Shown here: positions 7,091 through 15,119 of the stretch, piece by piece
Layout: every line of letters starts with the position of its first letter
Numbering within the stretch: position 1 is the stretch's first letter
Assembly: GCA_964636495.1 (NCBI GenBank)
Contig: CAZWSL010000024.1
Coordinates: 1 to 47,981 of the forward strand
Direction of reading: 5' to 3'
Length of the DNA stretch: 47,981 nucleotides
Origin: Desulfobacula sp964636495
GTDB lineage: Bacteria > Desulfobacterota > Desulfobacteria > Desulfobacterales > Desulfobacteraceae
Translations under genes and position numbers: made by a program
The notes under the pieces: model-generated
Database searches by the model: none
Told to the model about the DNA's origin: nothing
The model's input: the letters and a program-made list of their open reading frames with translations, nothing else

Positions 7091-8923
7091 ATGTTCGGAT
7101 GGATGGGAAAAATATTAAGGGTTGATTTGACCAGAGGTGTCTGTACTGAAGAGGTTCTGGACCCGGAAGTCATCAAAGATTACATTGGCGGACGGGGACT
7201 GGGTATTTACCTGCTCAATCAGGAGGGTGATCCTGCAGGGGATCCGCTGTCTCCGAAAAATCCAATGATCTGGGCTTCCGGTCCTTTGACAGGAACCGGA
7301 GCTCCAACTGGAGCGAGGTATATGGTGATGACTAAATCACCACTTACAGGAGCGCTTACCTGTTCCAATTCCGGGGGAATGTTTCCAACTGAGTTTAAGA
7401 GAACCGGTTTTGATGCAGTTGTTTTCAGCGGCAGATCTGAACATCCTGTTTATTTATGGATTGATGAGGAAAAAACAGAATTACGGCCGGCTGATTTTCT
7501 GTGGGGAAAAAATACCCATGAAACAACTGATATGCTGAAGGAAAAGACAGATAGACGTGCAAGGGTAGCCTGTATCGGACAGGCAGGAGAAAAGCAGGTG
7601 CTGTTTGCATCCATTATAAATGACAAACACAGGGCTGCAGGCAGATCCGGGGTCGGGGCAGTCATGGGAAGCAAAAACCTGAAGGCGGTCGTTGTAAGGG
7701 GGAAAAGAAAAATTCAGCTGAATGATCCTGAACGGTTTAAAGCTTTTAACAAGAAGATCCTGGATAGCTTTAAGGAGAGTGTCAAGGAAAACCCTCTTGG
7801 TCTGACAGTGAACGGTACCGCTGGTGTCGTCATGGCCACACAGAATTTTGGAGTCCTGCCTACAAAGAACTGGCAGCAGGGAACCTTTGATGGATGGGAA
7901 AAAATTGATGGTACAGAGCTGACCAGACGGTTTTTAAAGAAAAACTCTGCCTGTTACGCATGTCCCATCGGCTGCGGCCGGTTGACCAGGATTGATGATC
8001 CCCGCTTCAAAGGGGAAGGAGAGGGACCAGAGTATGAAACCCTTTATGCCATGGGTTCCAACTGCATGATTGATGATCTGGCAGCAATTTTAAAGGCAAA
8101 TTATATATGTAATGAAATGGGAATGGATACCATAACCATGGGAGCAACCCTTGCCTGTGCCATGGAATTGTATGAACGGGGATATCTGCCTGAGGATCAT
8201 ATCGGCAGCCCGTTAAAGTGGGGAGACGGTGAAGCGCTGGTCAATCTGACGAGAATGACTGGAATGAGGGAAGGATTTGGTGAAAATCTGGCCCAGGGCA
8301 GTTTTCGTTTAGCAGAGAAATATGGTCACCCCGAGCTTGCCCCGGTTTCTAAAAAACAGGAGTTTCCGGGATATGAACCCCGCGGATCCCAGGCAATGGG
8401 GCTGGCCTATGCAACATCACCCATTGGTGGGTCCCACATGCGAGGTGATCCAGCTTATTTTGAACTCTTCGGTGTTCCTGAATCCATGGATCCCCATCAG
8501 TGGGAGGGAAAGGCAAAGGTGACAATGGCGTTTCAGGATTTATCCGCAGTAATTGATTCAGCCGGTCTTTGCATTTTCTTTTCTGTAAGGAATCTTGCAG
8601 AAAAGGATCTGGGTGTTAAACCAACAGGTATACTGGAATATCTGAATGCTGCCACTGAAGCAGATTATACATTGGAAGAGCTGATGACAGCCGGAGAGAG
8701 GATTATTAATGCAGAACGCCTCTTTCTTGGAAAAGCAGGTTTTACCAGAAAAGATGACTCCATTCCTGACAGGTTGACAAAGACACCGTCTCCTGACGGA
8801 CCGGCCGAAGGTCTTGTTTGTCACCTGGATGAAATGCTTGAGGAGTATTATCAGTTGAGAGGATGGACAGAGGAGGGATATCCTGAAAAAGAACTTCTCA
8901 GCCGTCTTGGATTAAAGCCATAA
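7091..8923 (+). CDS. aor: Aldehyde:ferredoxin oxidoreductase (tungsten/bis-pterin AOR family)
   Basis: A 610-residue cytoplasmic enzyme of the AOR family, which oxidises aldehydes to carboxylic acids with reduction of ferredoxin, using a tungsten bis-pyranopterin cofactor and one [4Fe-4S] cluster. The N-terminal pterin-binding domain carries YIGGRGLGIYLL, ASGPLTGTGAPTGAR and the SGVGAVMGSKNLKAV segment. Cys288, Cys291 and Cys295 (CX2CX3C in ACYACPIGC) together with Cys494 in DSAGLC supply the cluster ligands at the spacing typical of the family. GPEYE (about 312-316) and the GGSHMRG segment (447-452) are near the expected active site. The length is normal. GAGGAG precedes the ATG. Neighbouring genes supply 2-oxoacid oxidation upstream and a MoaD/ThiS-like protein downstream, which suits cofactor assembly and shared ferredoxin chemistry. 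Confidence 0.92.
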   Translation: MFGWMGKILRVDLTRGVCTEEVLDPEVIKDYIGGRGLGIYLLNQEGDPAGDPLSPKNPMIWASGPLTGTGAPTGARYMVMTKSPLTGALTCSNSGGMFPTEFKRTGFDAVVFSGRSEHPVYLWIDEEKTELRPADFLWGKNTHETTDMLKEKTDRRARVACIGQAGEKQVLFASIINDKHRAAGRSGVGAVMGSKNLKAVVVRGKRKIQLNDPERFKAFNKKILDSFKESVKENPLGLTVNGTAGVVMATQNFGVLPTKNWQQGTFDGWEKIDGTELTRRFLKKNSACYACPIGCGRLTRIDDPRFKGEGEGPEYETLYAMGSNCMIDDLAAILKANYICNEMGMDTITMGATLACAMELYERGYLPEDHIGSPLKWGDGEALVNLTRMTGMREGFGENLAQGSFRLAEKYGHPELAPVSKKQEFPGYEPRGSQAMGLAYATSPIGGSHMRGDPAYFELFGVPESMDPHQWEGKAKVTMAFQDLSAVIDSAGLCIFFSVRNLAEKDLGVKPTGILEYLNAATEADYTLEELMTAGERIINAERLFLGKAGFTRKDDSIPDRLTKTPSPDGPAEGLVCHLDEMLEEYYQLRGWTEEGYPEKELLSRLGLKP

Positions 8924-8936
8924 CCGGATGTTTCAC

Positions 8937-9061
8937 AAAGCGGGTTTACCTTAGCTGTCAGAAACAGGCGTGAACCTGCAGTTCTTTACTGTAAACAGAC
9001 TGCAGCGCTGCAGGTAAGGTAAAATCGCTTTTCCAACAGGGCGACACGCCACCCGGGTTGG
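8937..9061 (+). promoter_or_regulatory. Structured RNA candidate between AOR and MoaD-like genes
   Basis: A long-range stem pairs 8937-8953 with 9015-9031 (17 positions, one mismatch, one G-U). It encloses a hairpin at 8955-8967 (CTGT/ACAG) and a 7-bp stem CCTGCAG (8975-8981) with CTGCAGG (9008-9014). A second compact hairpin follows: CCAAC (9033-9037) with GTTGG (9057-9061), inside which GGCG-ACA-CGCC folds (9040-9050). The region contains a perfect 14-base palindrome around 9000-9013. Such layered pairing in a 235-base gap between an AOR gene and a cofactor gene suggests a cis-regulatory RNA, perhaps a molybdenum/tungsten-cofactor riboswitch. I could not match it to that consensus. Confidence 0.4.
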
Positions 9062-9158
9062 CTGCTGCTGGAGCTGAGAGTCAATTCATTGCTTTTATTG
9101 ATAATTTTAAGCAATTGAAGCAGAATATCATGAAATATTCAGGACAACAGTGTGATAT

Positions 9159-9389
9159 ATGAAGATCAGCATAAAACTGTATGGAGATTTTAAAAAGTAT
9201 GCTGTTGATGGAAAAACTCAGTTTGAGTTAACAGTGGATACAGGATCGACTTTTCAAGACATTCTCACCATATTGTCCATATCGGAAAAAGGATATATGT
9301 CACTGGTCAATGGCAGACGTATTGACAGAGAATTCTGTTTCAGTGAAAGGGATGTCCTGGTTCTGTTTCCGGAAATAACCGGGGGATAG
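9159..9389 (+). CDS. MoaD/ThiS-family small sulfur-carrier protein
   Basis: A 76-residue ubiquitin-fold protein ending in Gly-Gly, the C-terminus that is adenylated and thiocarboxylated in MoaD and ThiS. It has the pattern of this family: a first strand MKISIKLYGDFKKY, an LVNGRRID turn, and a final DVLVLFPEITGG. MoaD-type proteins donate sulfur for the dithiolene of the pyranopterin that holds molybdenum or tungsten, and small MoaD-like genes are commonly found beside AOR genes. That makes cofactor synthesis for the upstream AOR the best reading; thiamine-type sulfur transfer is the alternative. The Shine-Dalgarno is weak (AGGACA). Confidence 0.82.
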   Translation: MKISIKLYGDFKKYAVDGKTQFELTVDTGSTFQDILTILSISEKGYMSLVNGRRIDREFCFSERDVLVLFPEITGG

Positions 9390-9748
9390 ACAGGATATCT
9401 GCTTTCTAAGCCTGGATATTTCATGGGTTGGCTGAGGAACAGTATCTATCCATTGTTGTTTCAATTGCCTCTTTTTTATGTAATCAACATCTTCATGTGA
9501 GCTGTCTGACTGTTCGATTTTAACAGAAGAGAAAGCAGATACATATAAAAATATCTGAAATATTAAAACAGGTCATGGAAAAAAAGAGAGCAGAAACAAA
9601 CAGAGATCTGTTCTTTACAGGATTATAAATCTTTCTCTTCCTGCAACAGAAAAGAATATTTTTAAAATAATTGCATTTTAATTCTCTATGCAATAGACTT
9701 GCCTAAAACTATTGGGAATAATTATTTTATATGGGAAAGAGAAAGAAA
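9390..9748. other. Intergenic interval with one inverted repeat
   Basis: No convincing gene is present in these 359 bases. The only element I can support is ATTGCAT (9670-9676) and ATGCAAT (9688-9694), exact reverse complements 11 bases apart and 55-79 bases upstream of the porin-like start, which could be an operator for that gene. Confidence 0.35.
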
Positions 9749-10765
9749 ATGAATAAAGTAATTATTATGGCAATCTCTTTTATACTGTCTGCAATCTTTA
9801 CCATGACCGCAACTGCAGCAGAAGGTGACTGGAATTTCTATGGTTCTGCCCGGATTCTTACCCAGTGGACAAATGATAAAGCCATTGGTGGATCTGATAC
9901 AGATGAATTTGCTCTGAATCTTCAAAACAACTCCCGTATCGGTGCATTGGTGAAAGTAAGAGATGGATTCTTTGGACATTTTGAATTTGGCAGTGGCGTA
10001 AACCTTCGTCTGCTTCATGGAAAATGGAATTTTGGTGCAGGGTCTTTTATTGTGGGTCAGGCCTACACTCCCTTAACAATCAGTTATTCTACTCAAGCCT
10101 ATGGCGGTGATAGAGTTATGATAGGATATGGTAATGTCTGGGGTGGGCGTGAACCCATGCTCGGAATACATTTTGATAAATTCAAAATCGCCCTGGTTGA
10201 GCTGGAGATGGATGACAATTATGGAGGGAACAGCAGTGCAATGTTTCCAGCTGTTGAAATGTCCTATGACTTAAATCTTAATAGTGTGAATGCTAAAATT
10301 GCAGGTGGCTATCAGACCTATGATACTGAAGTCGGCGGTACGTCTTATGATGTCACCTCTTTTGTAATAGCTGCCGGTGCCACTTTTGAGTCTGGTGGAT
10401 TTTTTCTCAGGGGCAATGTCTGGATGGGGAAGAATCCGGATGGATTGATTGGCGTGTCAACCGGAGGCAGTGAACTGCCTCAGGCAGATGGGAGTGTGGA
10501 AAATGATATTGACGGCTATGGCTATCTCATTGTTACAGGTGCAAAATTAAATGAAAAATTAAGTGTTGAGTTTGGCTATGGCCATGTTGGAACAGAACTG
10601 GATACAGATATAAAAACAAATGAAGTCTCTTCTTATTATGGGCAGGCCTGGATTACCATGGCTCCAGGTGTATTTATTGTACCTGAAATCGGAGTTGTTG
10701 ACAGTGAAGAGGCAGGTGAATCTAAAATCACCTATATTGCATGCAAATGGCAGATTAATTTTTAA
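9749..10765 (+). CDS. Secreted outer-membrane beta-barrel protein, porin-like
   Basis: From the ATG at 9749 the product has 338 residues and starts with a classical signal peptide (MNKVIIMAISFILSAIF, then a TATAA-type cleavage site before EGDW). The mature part is rich in Gly, Asp and alternating aromatic residues (NFYGSARILTQW, AGGYQTYDTEV, FFLRGNVWMG, LSVEFGYGHVGTEL), as expected for amphipathic strands, and it ends in Phe (KWQINF), the usual barrel-assembly signal. I cannot assign it to a named porin family, and the transported solute is unknown. An upstream ATG at 9731 would add MGKRKK before the signal and has no Shine-Dalgarno. Its position between AOR/MoaD-like genes and a LacI regulator may mean substrate uptake for this metabolic block. 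Confidence 0.7.
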   Translation: MNKVIIMAISFILSAIFTMTATAAEGDWNFYGSARILTQWTNDKAIGGSDTDEFALNLQNNSRIGALVKVRDGFFGHFEFGSGVNLRLLHGKWNFGAGSFIVGQAYTPLTISYSTQAYGGDRVMIGYGNVWGGREPMLGIHFDKFKIALVELEMDDNYGGNSSAMFPAVEMSYDLNLNSVNAKIAGGYQTYDTEVGGTSYDVTSFVIAAGATFESGGFFLRGNVWMGKNPDGLIGVSTGGSELPQADGSVENDIDGYGYLIVTGAKLNEKLSVEFGYGHVGTELDTDIKTNEVSSYYGQAWITMAPGVFIVPEIGVVDSEEAGESKITYIACKWQINF

Positions 10766-10831
10766 AGAAAACGAACCCTGAAATGTGAACGTATTTTCTT
10801 TTTCCCCGGATATTCTTGTTAATGACCGTCT

Positions 10832-11875
10832 CTAATCTTTAATATAACCACCTGAATGATATCCGCATGTCTTGCGGATAACCAGCTTTGACTCCATCAC
10901 CATTTTGCTGCTGACCCCCTTATGGTCCTCGGATTTTATTTTATCAACAAGCAGCTGTACGCCGTTAGCACCCATCTGATATGTATCATGCCATACCGTA
11001 GTCAGTTCTATTCCAGCCAGAGACGCTATGCTGATATCATCATATCCGACAATTGCCAGGTCTTCGGGAATCTTTATGCCGGTTTCAAAGGCTGCTTCCC
11101 TGACACCAAGTGCCATATTGTCTCCCTGTATGAGAATTGCAGTGGGTCTTTTACCCGAACACAGCAGTTTCTTTGCTGCCCGGTATGCCCTTGTTCTTGA
11201 AAATCCGCATTTAATGAACTTTTCTGGTTTAATGGTGAGACCGTAATCTGTTAGAGCATCCATTGCTCCATTGGTCAGGGTTATTCCGGTGGAAGCCTTC
11301 ATATCGCCTGCAATCATAGCGATATCTGTATGGCCGAGTCTGCAGATATGCCTGGCTGCATCATAAAAACCACCATAGGTATCCATGCTGACTGAGTCAA
11401 TACGGCTTGTTTTTTTGGGGTTGAGGATTAAGCGGTTGACAAGTACATAGGGTGTTTTGATTTTATCCAGCAGGTCTATATTGGGATCGTTTTTCAATAC
11501 GGTTGACAGCAGAATGCCATCAATACCGTTTGCCTGCATTATTTCAATCGCTCTGGTTTCACTGGTCAGATCATAGCCCGTATTAAACAGCATAACGGTA
11601 TACCCTAACTCATCTGCACGATCAAATGCTCCTCTGGCAAGCTCAGCAGAAAAAGGGTCCGAGATATTGGATATTGTCAATCCTATTGAATGACTCTTCC
11701 TGCTGACTAACCCTTTGGCAAAATAGTTTGGATGATATCCCATTTCTCCGGCTGTTTTAATGATCTTTTTTTTTACGTGTTTTCCCACTCCGGGTTTGTC
11801 GTTTAATGCATTTGAAACCGTTGTAGTGGAAACGTTCAGCTGTCTGGCAATATCTTTTATAGTCACATTACGCAT
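10832..11875 (-). CDS. LacI-family transcriptional regulator
   Basis: A 347-residue repressor-type protein. The N-terminal helix-turn-helix is complete (VTIKDIARQLNVSTTTVSNAL, about residues 4-24), followed by the hinge and a periplasmic-binding-protein-like ligand domain. That domain shows SHSIGLTISNISDPFSAELA, NGIDGILLS and GYDDISIASLAGIELTTVW. LacI-family ligands are usually sugars or nucleosides. Here the divergent neighbour is a DMGDH-like FAD/GcvT protein, so a methylated amine or one-carbon related effector is possible but unproven. Two CG-centred perfect palindromes in the shared 360-base region (11884-11897 and 12115-12130) are candidate operators. The gene ends 67 bases from the end of the convergent porin-like gene. 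Confidence 0.9.
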   Translation of the reverse strand: MRNVTIKDIARQLNVSTTTVSNALNDKPGVGKHVKKKIIKTAGEMGYHPNYFAKGLVSRKSHSIGLTISNISDPFSAELARGAFDRADELGYTVMLFNTGYDLTSETRAIEIMQANGIDGILLSTVLKNDPNIDLLDKIKTPYVLVNRLILNPKKTSRIDSVSMDTYGGFYDAARHICRLGHTDIAMIAGDMKASTGITLTNGAMDALTDYGLTIKPEKFIKCGFSRTRAYRAAKKLLCSGKRPTAILIQGDNMALGVREAAFETGIKIPEDLAIVGYDDISIASLAGIELTTVWHDTYQMGANGVQLLVDKIKSEDHKGVSSKMVMESKLVIRKTCGYHSGGYIKD

Positions 11876-11883
11876 ATCATATG

Positions 11884-11897
11884 CTTTATCGATAAAG
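11884..11897. promoter_or_regulatory. 14-bp perfect palindrome in front of the lacI-type gene
   Basis: CTTTATCGATAAAG is its own reverse complement and has the central CG of many LacI-family operators. It starts nine bases upstream of the regulator's ATG, in the position expected for autorepression at the ribosome-binding region. Confidence 0.45.
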
Positions 11898-12071
11898 TTA
11901 ATTTATCCTGAAAAATTATAATTTTTTATATATACACGATTTTTATTTAAAAATGTTTAAAATCATATTTTTAATTTTCAAAAACAGTATGTTTATCATT
12001 ACTATTTAATTTTATTATTATTACAGTAAATTTTAGTCAAGGGAAAAAATAAAAAACACGATTTATTTTGC

Positions 12072-12103
12072 TTGACAATTCTCTGTTTATTAAATTATAC
12101 AAT
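12072..12103 (+). promoter_or_regulatory. Sigma-70-type promoter for the FAD/GcvT gene
   Basis: TTGACA (12072-12077) is a consensus -35. The -10 region lies in TTATACAAT (12095-12103): TTATAC sits at 17-base spacing, with the overlapping matches TATACA and TACAAT at longer spacing. The LacI-type palindrome begins 12 bases further on, so a bound repressor would overlap the transcription start. Confidence 0.6.
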
Positions 12104-12114
12104 AAGAAATATTT

Positions 12115-12130
12115 ACTTAAACGTTTAAGT
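12115..12130. promoter_or_regulatory. 16-bp perfect palindromic operator of LacI type
   Basis: ACTTAAACGTTTAAGT is fully palindromic with a central CG, the classical form of a LacI/PurR-family operator. It lies immediately downstream of the TTGACA promoter and 105 bases before the FAD/GcvT start, and the divergently transcribed neighbour is a LacI-family regulator. Assignment to that regulator is inference from position. Confidence 0.7.
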
Positions 12131-12234
12131 TGATTGATTTGAATAACCCCTTTTTAAACTGTATGGGACAGGATCACACCTTTGGCCTGTCTGTACAGAT
12201 AGAAAGCATACCTGTGAATGTGGAGGAGAGCAGA

Positions 12235-14682
12235 ATGAGCAGACAAATAACAAGTCATGCCAGAGTGGTTATCATTGGAGGAGGCGTTGTCGGATGTGCA
12301 ACAGCCTATCATCTTACCAAACTGGGTGTCAGAGACGTTGTGGTATTGGAAAGAAAAGAGCTAACCTGCGGTACCACCTGGGCTGCTGCCGGGCTGGTTG
12401 TACAGCTCAGGGGCACTCCTGAAATGGTACGCATGACAAGACACGGCTATGAGCTTTACCAGGAGATAGAAAAGGAGACAGGTCAGCCTACCGGATTTGT
12501 TAAAAGCGGTGTGATAAACATAGCCACTAATCAACACAGAAAAGCAGAGCTTGAGATGCTTGAATCCCTGGCTGTCAGCTTCGGGATTGATAATCACCCC
12601 ATCACTGTTGATGAACTCAAGAGGCGCTGGCCCCTTGTAAATACCGATGATATATTGAGCGCTTATTATATGCCAGATGACGGAATCGTCAATCCTGTTG
12701 ATACTGCAATGTCAATGGCAGCCGGAGCAAGACAGGGCGGAGCGCAGATTTTTGAGGATACAGAAGTGCTTGATATTGAGATGAAAAACGGAAAGGTTGA
12801 ATGCATTAAAACCAGCAACGGTGATATAAAATGCGAATCAATGGTTCTTGCAACTGGAATGTGGAGCCGTGAACTTGGCCGCAAACTGGGAATCAGTGTT
12901 CCCCTTCATGCCTGCCAGCACTTTCATTTTGTTACACTTCCCATTGAAGGTACATACAGGGGAATGCCCATTCTCAGAGATCAGGACGGTAGCCTTTATT
13001 TCAGAGAAGAGGTTGGCGGACTGCTCATAGGCGCTTTTGAGTATGGTGCTCTGCCTTATGGTACAGATCGCATCCCAAGTGACTGGAGCTTCAGGGAGCT
13101 GCCTGAAAATATGGATCATCTGGAACCGTTAATGGAAAATGCCATTAAACGGGTTCCAGAACTTGTCAATGCAGAGATCCGGCGGATAACAACCACAGCT
13201 GAAAGTTTTACCCCGGACAATATGTATATCATGGGGCTGGCTCCTGGAACCAGAAATCTTTTTACCGCCTGCGGAATGAACTCTTCCGGTGTTCTGTGTG
13301 GTGCAGGGGTGGGCAAAAAAATGGCTGAGTGGATTGTTCATGGATATCCCAAAAGCGGTCATTTATGGGAAGCTGACAACCGGCGCTGTTTTTCATGGAT
13401 GATGAATAAAAAATGGCTAAAGGACAGGGCTCCTGAAACCCCGGGCAATCTTTATGGAATACACTTTCCCTTTAAACAGTTTGAAACAGCCAGAAACGTC
13501 CGTATGTCGCCTTTCCATGACCGCCTGGCTGATCGTGGAGCCTGTTTCGGCCAGTTATTCGGGTATGAAAGGGCTAACTGGTTTGCACCGGAAGGTGTGG
13601 AACCAAGATATGATTACAGTTTTCAACGGCAGAACTGGTTTGATTATTCTGCAGATGAACACATGGCTGTTCGCAAAAATGTCGGAATCTATGACCTCTC
13701 CTCAATGGCAAATTTCATTATGCAGGGTAGGGATGCCTTATCTGTCCTGCAGAAGATCTGTGGTAATGATATGGATGCTCCGGTGGGGAAAGTGGTGTAT
13801 ACTCAGATGCTTAATGAACGGGGGGGGATAGAAGCAGATATTACGGTAACGAAATTGAGACAGGATAAATTTTTTATTGTAACAGCAGGAGCAACTGCTT
13901 TAAAAGATTTTGATTATATTGAGCGGTTTATCCCGGAGGGTGCTCATGCCTTTCTTGTTGATATGAGTTCTTCCTATGCCATGCTCGGTGTCATGGGGCC
14001 AAATGCAAGGAGACTGATGGAAAAGGTTACAGATGCAGATCTCTCCAATTCAGGTTTTCCATATGGTACGGCCAGAGAGATATCTGTGGGATATGCAACA
14101 CCTCTTGCCGTAAGGATGTCCTTTGTCGGGGAACTGGGATGGGAGCTCTATGTTCCAACTGAATTTGCAGCAGGCATGTTTGACTCCCTGATGGAAGCAG
14201 GTGAAGAATTCAATGTAAAACCGGTAGGTCTTCATGCAGTGGATTCCCTCCGTCTGGAAAGGGGTTTCAGACACTGGCCCTCAGACATTGACCCGGGACA
14301 TACTTCTCTGGAGGCAGGTCTTGGATTTGCGATAAATTTTAAAAAAGATGATTTCCTGGGTAGAGAAGTGCTGCTGAAACAGAAGAAAAATGGTCTTGAG
14401 AAAAAACTGGTCTGCTTTACCATAGATGATCCAGAGCCGTTAATCTATCATGATGAGCCAATTTATAGAGATGGTGAACTGGTCAGCGGGAATACCCATG
14501 GTGCATACGGACATTTTCTGGGTTGTTCCGTGGGCATGTGTTATCTTGAAAATCCGGATGGTATTACCAGTGAGTGGATCCGTAGTGGCAGGTATGAGAT
14601 AGGGGTGAATGGTAAAATGCATCCGGTTTCAATCCATCTGTCAGCCCCCTATGATCCTGGAGGAGAAAGAGCAAGAGAGTAA
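12235..14682 (+). CDS. DMGDH/sarcosine-dehydrogenase-like FAD oxidoreductase with GcvT domain
   Basis: An 815-residue two-part enzyme. Residues 10-380 form a DAO-type FAD oxidoreductase with the dinucleotide motif VVIIGGGVVGCATAYHL (GxGxxG at 15-20) and a long ...LATGMWSRELG segment. From about 435 to the end there are GcvT folate-binding and C-terminal domains, with NERGGIEADITVT (Asp535 at the conserved folate-site aspartate) and SLRLERGFRHW. Relatives oxidise dimethylglycine or sarcosine and pass the methylene group to tetrahydrofolate. In the motif that carries the covalent FAD histidine in DMGDH (GTTWHAAG) this protein has GTTWAAAG, Ala50 replacing His, so FAD is probably not bound covalently there. 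The ATG at 12235 is chosen because GGAGG lies eight bases upstream; an in-frame TTG at 12130 falls inside the operator palindrome. Confidence 0.85.
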   Translation: MSRQITSHARVVIIGGGVVGCATAYHLTKLGVRDVVVLERKELTCGTTWAAAGLVVQLRGTPEMVRMTRHGYELYQEIEKETGQPTGFVKSGVINIATNQHRKAELEMLESLAVSFGIDNHPITVDELKRRWPLVNTDDILSAYYMPDDGIVNPVDTAMSMAAGARQGGAQIFEDTEVLDIEMKNGKVECIKTSNGDIKCESMVLATGMWSRELGRKLGISVPLHACQHFHFVTLPIEGTYRGMPILRDQDGSLYFREEVGGLLIGAFEYGALPYGTDRIPSDWSFRELPENMDHLEPLMENAIKRVPELVNAEIRRITTTAESFTPDNMYIMGLAPGTRNLFTACGMNSSGVLCGAGVGKKMAEWIVHGYPKSGHLWEADNRRCFSWMMNKKWLKDRAPETPGNLYGIHFPFKQFETARNVRMSPFHDRLADRGACFGQLFGYERANWFAPEGVEPRYDYSFQRQNWFDYSADEHMAVRKNVGIYDLSSMANFIMQGRDALSVLQKICGNDMDAPVGKVVYTQMLNERGGIEADITVTKLRQDKFFIVTAGATALKDFDYIERFIPEGAHAFLVDMSSSYAMLGVMGPNARRLMEKVTDADLSNSGFPYGTAREISVGYATPLAVRMSFVGELGWELYVPTEFAAGMFDSLMEAGEEFNVKPVGLHAVDSLRLERGFRHWPSDIDPGHTSLEAGLGFAINFKKDDFLGREVLLKQKKNGLEKKLVCFTIDDPEPLIYHDEPIYRDGELVSGNTHGAYGHFLGCSVGMCYLENPDGITSEWIRSGRYEIGVNGKMHPVSIHLSAPYDPGGERARE

Positions 14683-14750
14683 ACACTTTTGGAGCTGCAG
14701 CAGAGCCGGCTGAAAAATTAATATGAAAATAAGGTTTTCAGGAAACAGGT

Positions 14751-15083
14751 TCAACTCCTGAAAGTTATCACTGCATCCTGGGGCAGGGCCAATCCAACAC
14801 TTACCTCCAGTGTCTTCAGTATACCTGAAATTACCGGGCAGGATATATGCGGGATGGTTTCTAAAGCGGTATTGAGAATTTCTGAATGGTAGGAACCTGT
14901 TTTTTTGTCTCTAAAGAGTTCTGTCATCATATTCAGATCTTTGTCATTGAGAATCTCTTTTACTTTCTGCCAGTTGGGGCACTGGCTTTCCAATTTGAAG
15001 GACGCTGTATAGTTTCCTTTATTTCTGGCAGTGACAATGGTTGTAAAACCGCAGATACCAGCTGTGATTTCAACTTCAGTCAT
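14751..15083 (-). CDS. Small protein, DUF6951-like
   Basis: A 110-residue soluble protein with three notable cysteines in ITAGICGF (Cys11), LESQCPN (Cys35) and ISCPV (Cys82), and a C-terminal ILKTLEVSVGLALPQDAVIT segment. I recognise this pattern as DUF6951, a family of unknown function found in anaerobes near corrinoid methyltransferase genes. The cysteines could bind a metal or cluster, but nothing proves it. It lies 36 bases downstream of the RACo-like gene on the same strand, so the two probably form one transcript, and AGGA precedes its ATG. Confidence 0.65.
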   Translation of the reverse strand: MTEVEITAGICGFTTIVTARNKGNYTASFKLESQCPNWQKVKEILNDKDLNMMTELFRDKKTGSYHSEILNTALETIPHISCPVISGILKTLEVSVGLALPQDAVITFRS

Positions 15084-15119
15084 TTTTTTTCCTGATGGTA
15101 TATTTAAGGTTTTTTTTAA

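Noticed and set aside
8930..9061. Firm call of a molybdenum-cofactor riboswitch
   Set aside because: The location is right and structure is present, but I could not match the conserved Moco motif by eye, so it is listed only as a candidate structured RNA.
12130..12234. N-terminal extension of the FAD/GcvT protein from TTG 12130
   Set aside because: The TTG is inside the operator palindrome and lacks a Shine-Dalgarno; the ATG at 12235 has GGAGG at eight bases and begins just before the FAD motif.
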